Source of the DNA: Kiloniellales bacterium
Lineage (GTDB): Bacteria > Pseudomonadota > Alphaproteobacteria > Kiloniellales > JAKSDN01
NCBI GenBank assembly: GCA_022360075.1
Contig: JAKSDN010000182.1
Location: forward strand, 1 to 6,160
Direction of reading: 5' to 3'
Length of the DNA stretch: 6,160 bases
Each line of letters begins with the position of its first letter. Position 1 is the stretch's first letter. Below, one piece after another: positions 4,456 to 6,160 of this stretch. The position numbers were made by a program, and so were the translations under genes. The notes under the pieces were generated by a model. It was not told the origin of the DNA, did no database searches, and saw only the letters and a list, made by a program, of their open reading frames with translations.

Positions 4456-5109
4456 ATGCACGCGCAACCGAAGACCAGGCTCGGGCGTGTGGTCAATGAC
4501 ATCGAGGAGACGCTGATCGCGCTCATCCTCGGCTTGATGACCTTGATCACCTTCGCGAACGTCATCGCGCGCTACGTCTTCAACGCCAACATTCTCTGGG
4601 CACTCGAGACCACGGTGTTTCTCTTCGCCTGGCTCGTCCTGCTGGGTGCCTCCTACTGCGTGAAGATCCACGCGCACCTCGGTGTCGATGTCGTGTTGAA
4701 CATGGTCTCGGACGGCACGCGCCACATCCTGGCGATCATCTCCGTCGTCGCCTGCCTTGCCTTCTGCATCCTGCTGCTGATCGGCTCCTGGAACTATTGG
4801 GCGCCCTTCGCCGCCCTGCCGATGCTCGACGGGGAGCTCAACGACCAGGCTTGGTACGAGGTCAACGACATCCCCATGCTGGACTTCCTGCGCTTCATCG
4901 AGGAACCCATGAACGAAGGCGAGGCCTACGAGAAGCTGCCCCGCTTCATACCCTACGCCGCCCTGCCGATCGGGCTCACGCTCTTGACCTTCCGCTTTGC
5001 CCAGTTGGCCTGGCAGGTGCTCCGCGGCGAGACCGATCGCCTCATCGCCAGTCACGAAGCCGAGGATCTCGTCGAAGAAGCCGCCGCCAAGGCGGATCGG
5101 GAGGGTTGA
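4456..5109 (+). CDS. dctQ: TRAP transporter small membrane subunit, DctQ type
   Basis: A 217-residue inner-membrane protein with four predicted transmembrane helices at about 19-40, 47-69, 89-111 and 164-187. This is the DctQ fold, which braces the large DctM subunit and helps dock the loaded binding protein. Family-like features include a charged N-terminus before helix 1 and NVIARYVFN (35-43) at its end. The loop between helices 3 and 4 is long and acidic (about 112-163). That makes the protein longer than the usual 160-190-residue DctQ and in line with the larger DctQ of true dicarboxylate systems. The C-terminal tail (about 191-217) is highly charged and likely cytoplasmic. A G-rich stretch (4446-4451) ends 4 nt before the ATG and is a less typical ribosome site than those of dctP and dctM. 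The gap to dctM is 3 nt. Confidence 0.92.
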   Translation: MHAQPKTRLGRVVNDIEETLIALILGLMTLITFANVIARYVFNANILWALETTVFLFAWLVLLGASYCVKIHAHLGVDVVLNMVSDGTRHILAIISVVACLAFCILLLIGSWNYWAPFAALPMLDGELNDQAWYEVNDIPMLDFLRFIEEPMNEGEAYEKLPRFIPYAALPIGLTLLTFRFAQLAWQVLRGETDRLIASHEAEDLVEEAAAKADREG

Positions 5110-5112
5110 GCC

Positions 5113-6160
5113 ATGGATGTCGCATTCCTCTTCATCATGGTGATCGGCCTCCTGCTGATTGGCGTGCCGATCGCCCTGTCGCTCGGCCTGAGCTCGATCA
5201 TCTTCCTGATGGTCTATTCCGAGGCCTCCCTCGGCTCGGTCGCGCAGACTCTGTTCAACGCCTTCGCCGGTCACTTCACGCTGCTGGCGATCCCCTTCTT
5301 CATCCTGGCCTCGACCTTCATGTCGACCGGCGGCGTGGCCCGGCGGATCATCCGTTTCGCCATCGCCTGCGTCGGCCATTTCCAGGGTGGCCTCGCGATC
5401 GCCGGCGTCTTCGCCTGCATGCTCTTCGCGGCGCTTTCCGGCTCCTCGCCGGCCACGGTGGTCGCGATCGGCACGATCGTCATCGCCGGCATGCGCCAGG
5501 TCGGCTACACGAAGGACTTCGCCGCCGGCGTGATCTGCAACGCCGGCACGCTCGGCATCCTGATTCCGCCTTCGATCGTGATGGTGGTCTACGCCTCGGC
5601 CGTTGACGTCTCGGTCGGCCGCATGTTCCTGGCCGGCGTCATCCCCGGCCTGCTCGCGGGCTTCATGCTCATGGTCGGCATCTACATCACCGCCAAGGTG
5701 CGCGGCCTGCCGGCGCAGGAATGGGCGGGCCTGCACGAGATCCTGGCCTCGGCCCGCGATGCGTCCTGGGGCCTGCTGCTGATCGTGATCATCCTCGGCG
5801 GCATCTACGGCGGCATCTTCACGCCGACCGAGGCGGCAGCGGTTGCGGCCGTCTATGCCTTCATCATCGCGAACTTCGTTTACAAGGACATGGGCCCGCT
5901 GAAAGGAGAGGGCGATCATCGCCACTCCCTCCTGTCCCGGCCCCAGAGCCTGCTGACGGTCTTCCTGCACCCGGACACCAAGCACTCGCTGCTCGAGGCC
6001 GGCAAGACCACGATCATGTTGCTGTTCATCATCGCCAACGCGCTGATCCTCAAGCACGTGCTGACCGAAGAGCAGATCCCGCAGACGATCGCTTCGGCCA
6101 TGCTGGACGCGGGCTTCGGGCCGATCATGTTCCTGGTGATCGTGAACCTGATCCTGCTGA
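5113..6160 (+). CDS. dctM: TRAP transporter large membrane subunit, DctM type (partial, C-terminus beyond right edge)
   Basis: The first 349 residues of the large TRAP permease, which uses the sodium gradient to move substrate across the inner membrane by an elevator mechanism. Many hydrophobic helices are visible. Family signatures are LLAIPFFILASTFM (57-70), SGSSPATVVAIGTI (109-122), GTLGILIPPS (145-154) and GGIFTPTEAAAVA (233-245); the Ser/Gly/Thr-rich hairpins are the sort that form the Na+ sites in known TRAP structures. A hydrophilic segment (about 258-298) gives the long loop seen in dicarboxylate-type DctM. About 80-90 residues are missing if the length is typical. GGGAGGG at 5099-5105 lies 7 nt before the ATG, inside the end of dctQ, so the two membrane subunits are translationally coupled. 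Confidence 0.94.
   Translation, partial: MDVAFLFIMVIGLLLIGVPIALSLGLSSIIFLMVYSEASLGSVAQTLFNAFAGHFTLLAIPFFILASTFMSTGGVARRIIRFAIACVGHFQGGLAIAGVFACMLFAALSGSSPATVVAIGTIVIAGMRQVGYTKDFAAGVICNAGTLGILIPPSIVMVVYASAVDVSVGRMFLAGVIPGLLAGFMLMVGIYITAKVRGLPAQEWAGLHEILASARDASWGLLLIVIILGGIYGGIFTPTEAAAVAAVYAFIIANFVYKDMGPLKGEGDHRHSLLSRPQSLLTVFLHPDTKHSLLEAGKTTIMLLFIIANALILKHVLTEEQIPQTIASAMLDAGFGPIMFLVIVNLILL

Noticed and set aside
4264..6057. Long minus-strand ORF of 597 codons opposite dctQ and dctM
   Set aside because: Its Asp/His/Gln/Gly-rich low-complexity translation is typical of an antisense shadow. Both plus-strand genes have clear family motifs and ribosome sites.

Overview
The window is GC-rich with strong G/C third-position bias and Shine-Dalgarno sites of the GGAGG type. 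Gene content (FCD-type GntR regulator, BetC-like sulfatase, sigma-54-driven DctPQM TRAP transporter) suggests an alphaproteobacterium, of the Rhodospirillales, Rhodobacterales or Hyphomicrobiales sort. That placement is inference from gene content and composition; no rRNA or other marker is present.

Layout. Positions 1-1193 (minus strand) hold a two-gene unit: an FCD-family GntR regulator, followed with zero spacing by a class IV PLP aminotransferase that runs off the left edge. Positions 1194-1316 are a divergent control region with a 55-bp dyad built from TTGTCGA half-sites, lying over back-to-back promoters. Positions 1317-2861 (plus strand) encode a type I sulfatase of the choline-sulfatase (BetC) family. 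Positions 2862-3365 are a 504-bp non-coding region with an exact-consensus sigma-54 promoter, two upstream inverted repeats that could be enhancer sites, and a leader of about 315 nt carrying a 9-codon ORF with a good ribosome site and two small hairpins. Positions 3366-6160 hold dctP, dctQ and dctM (cut by the right edge), with a perfect 15-bp stem-loop between dctP and dctQ.

How they may work together. The GntR protein probably represses both its own operon and the sulfatase gene through the shared dyad, with the inducer likely related to the sulfatase or aminotransferase substrate. The TRAP operon looks separately controlled by sigma-54 and an enhancer-binding protein not seen here. Its proteins look like true DctPQM C4-dicarboxylate importers, so it may simply be a neighbour. 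The alternative, that it imports an organosulfate or an acid released by the sulfatase/aminotransferase pair, is only a hypothesis. I see no mobile element, CRISPR array, tRNA or rRNA. The window is mostly familiar families. The less ordinary parts are the regulatory architecture and the unusual company kept by the BetC-like sulfatase.
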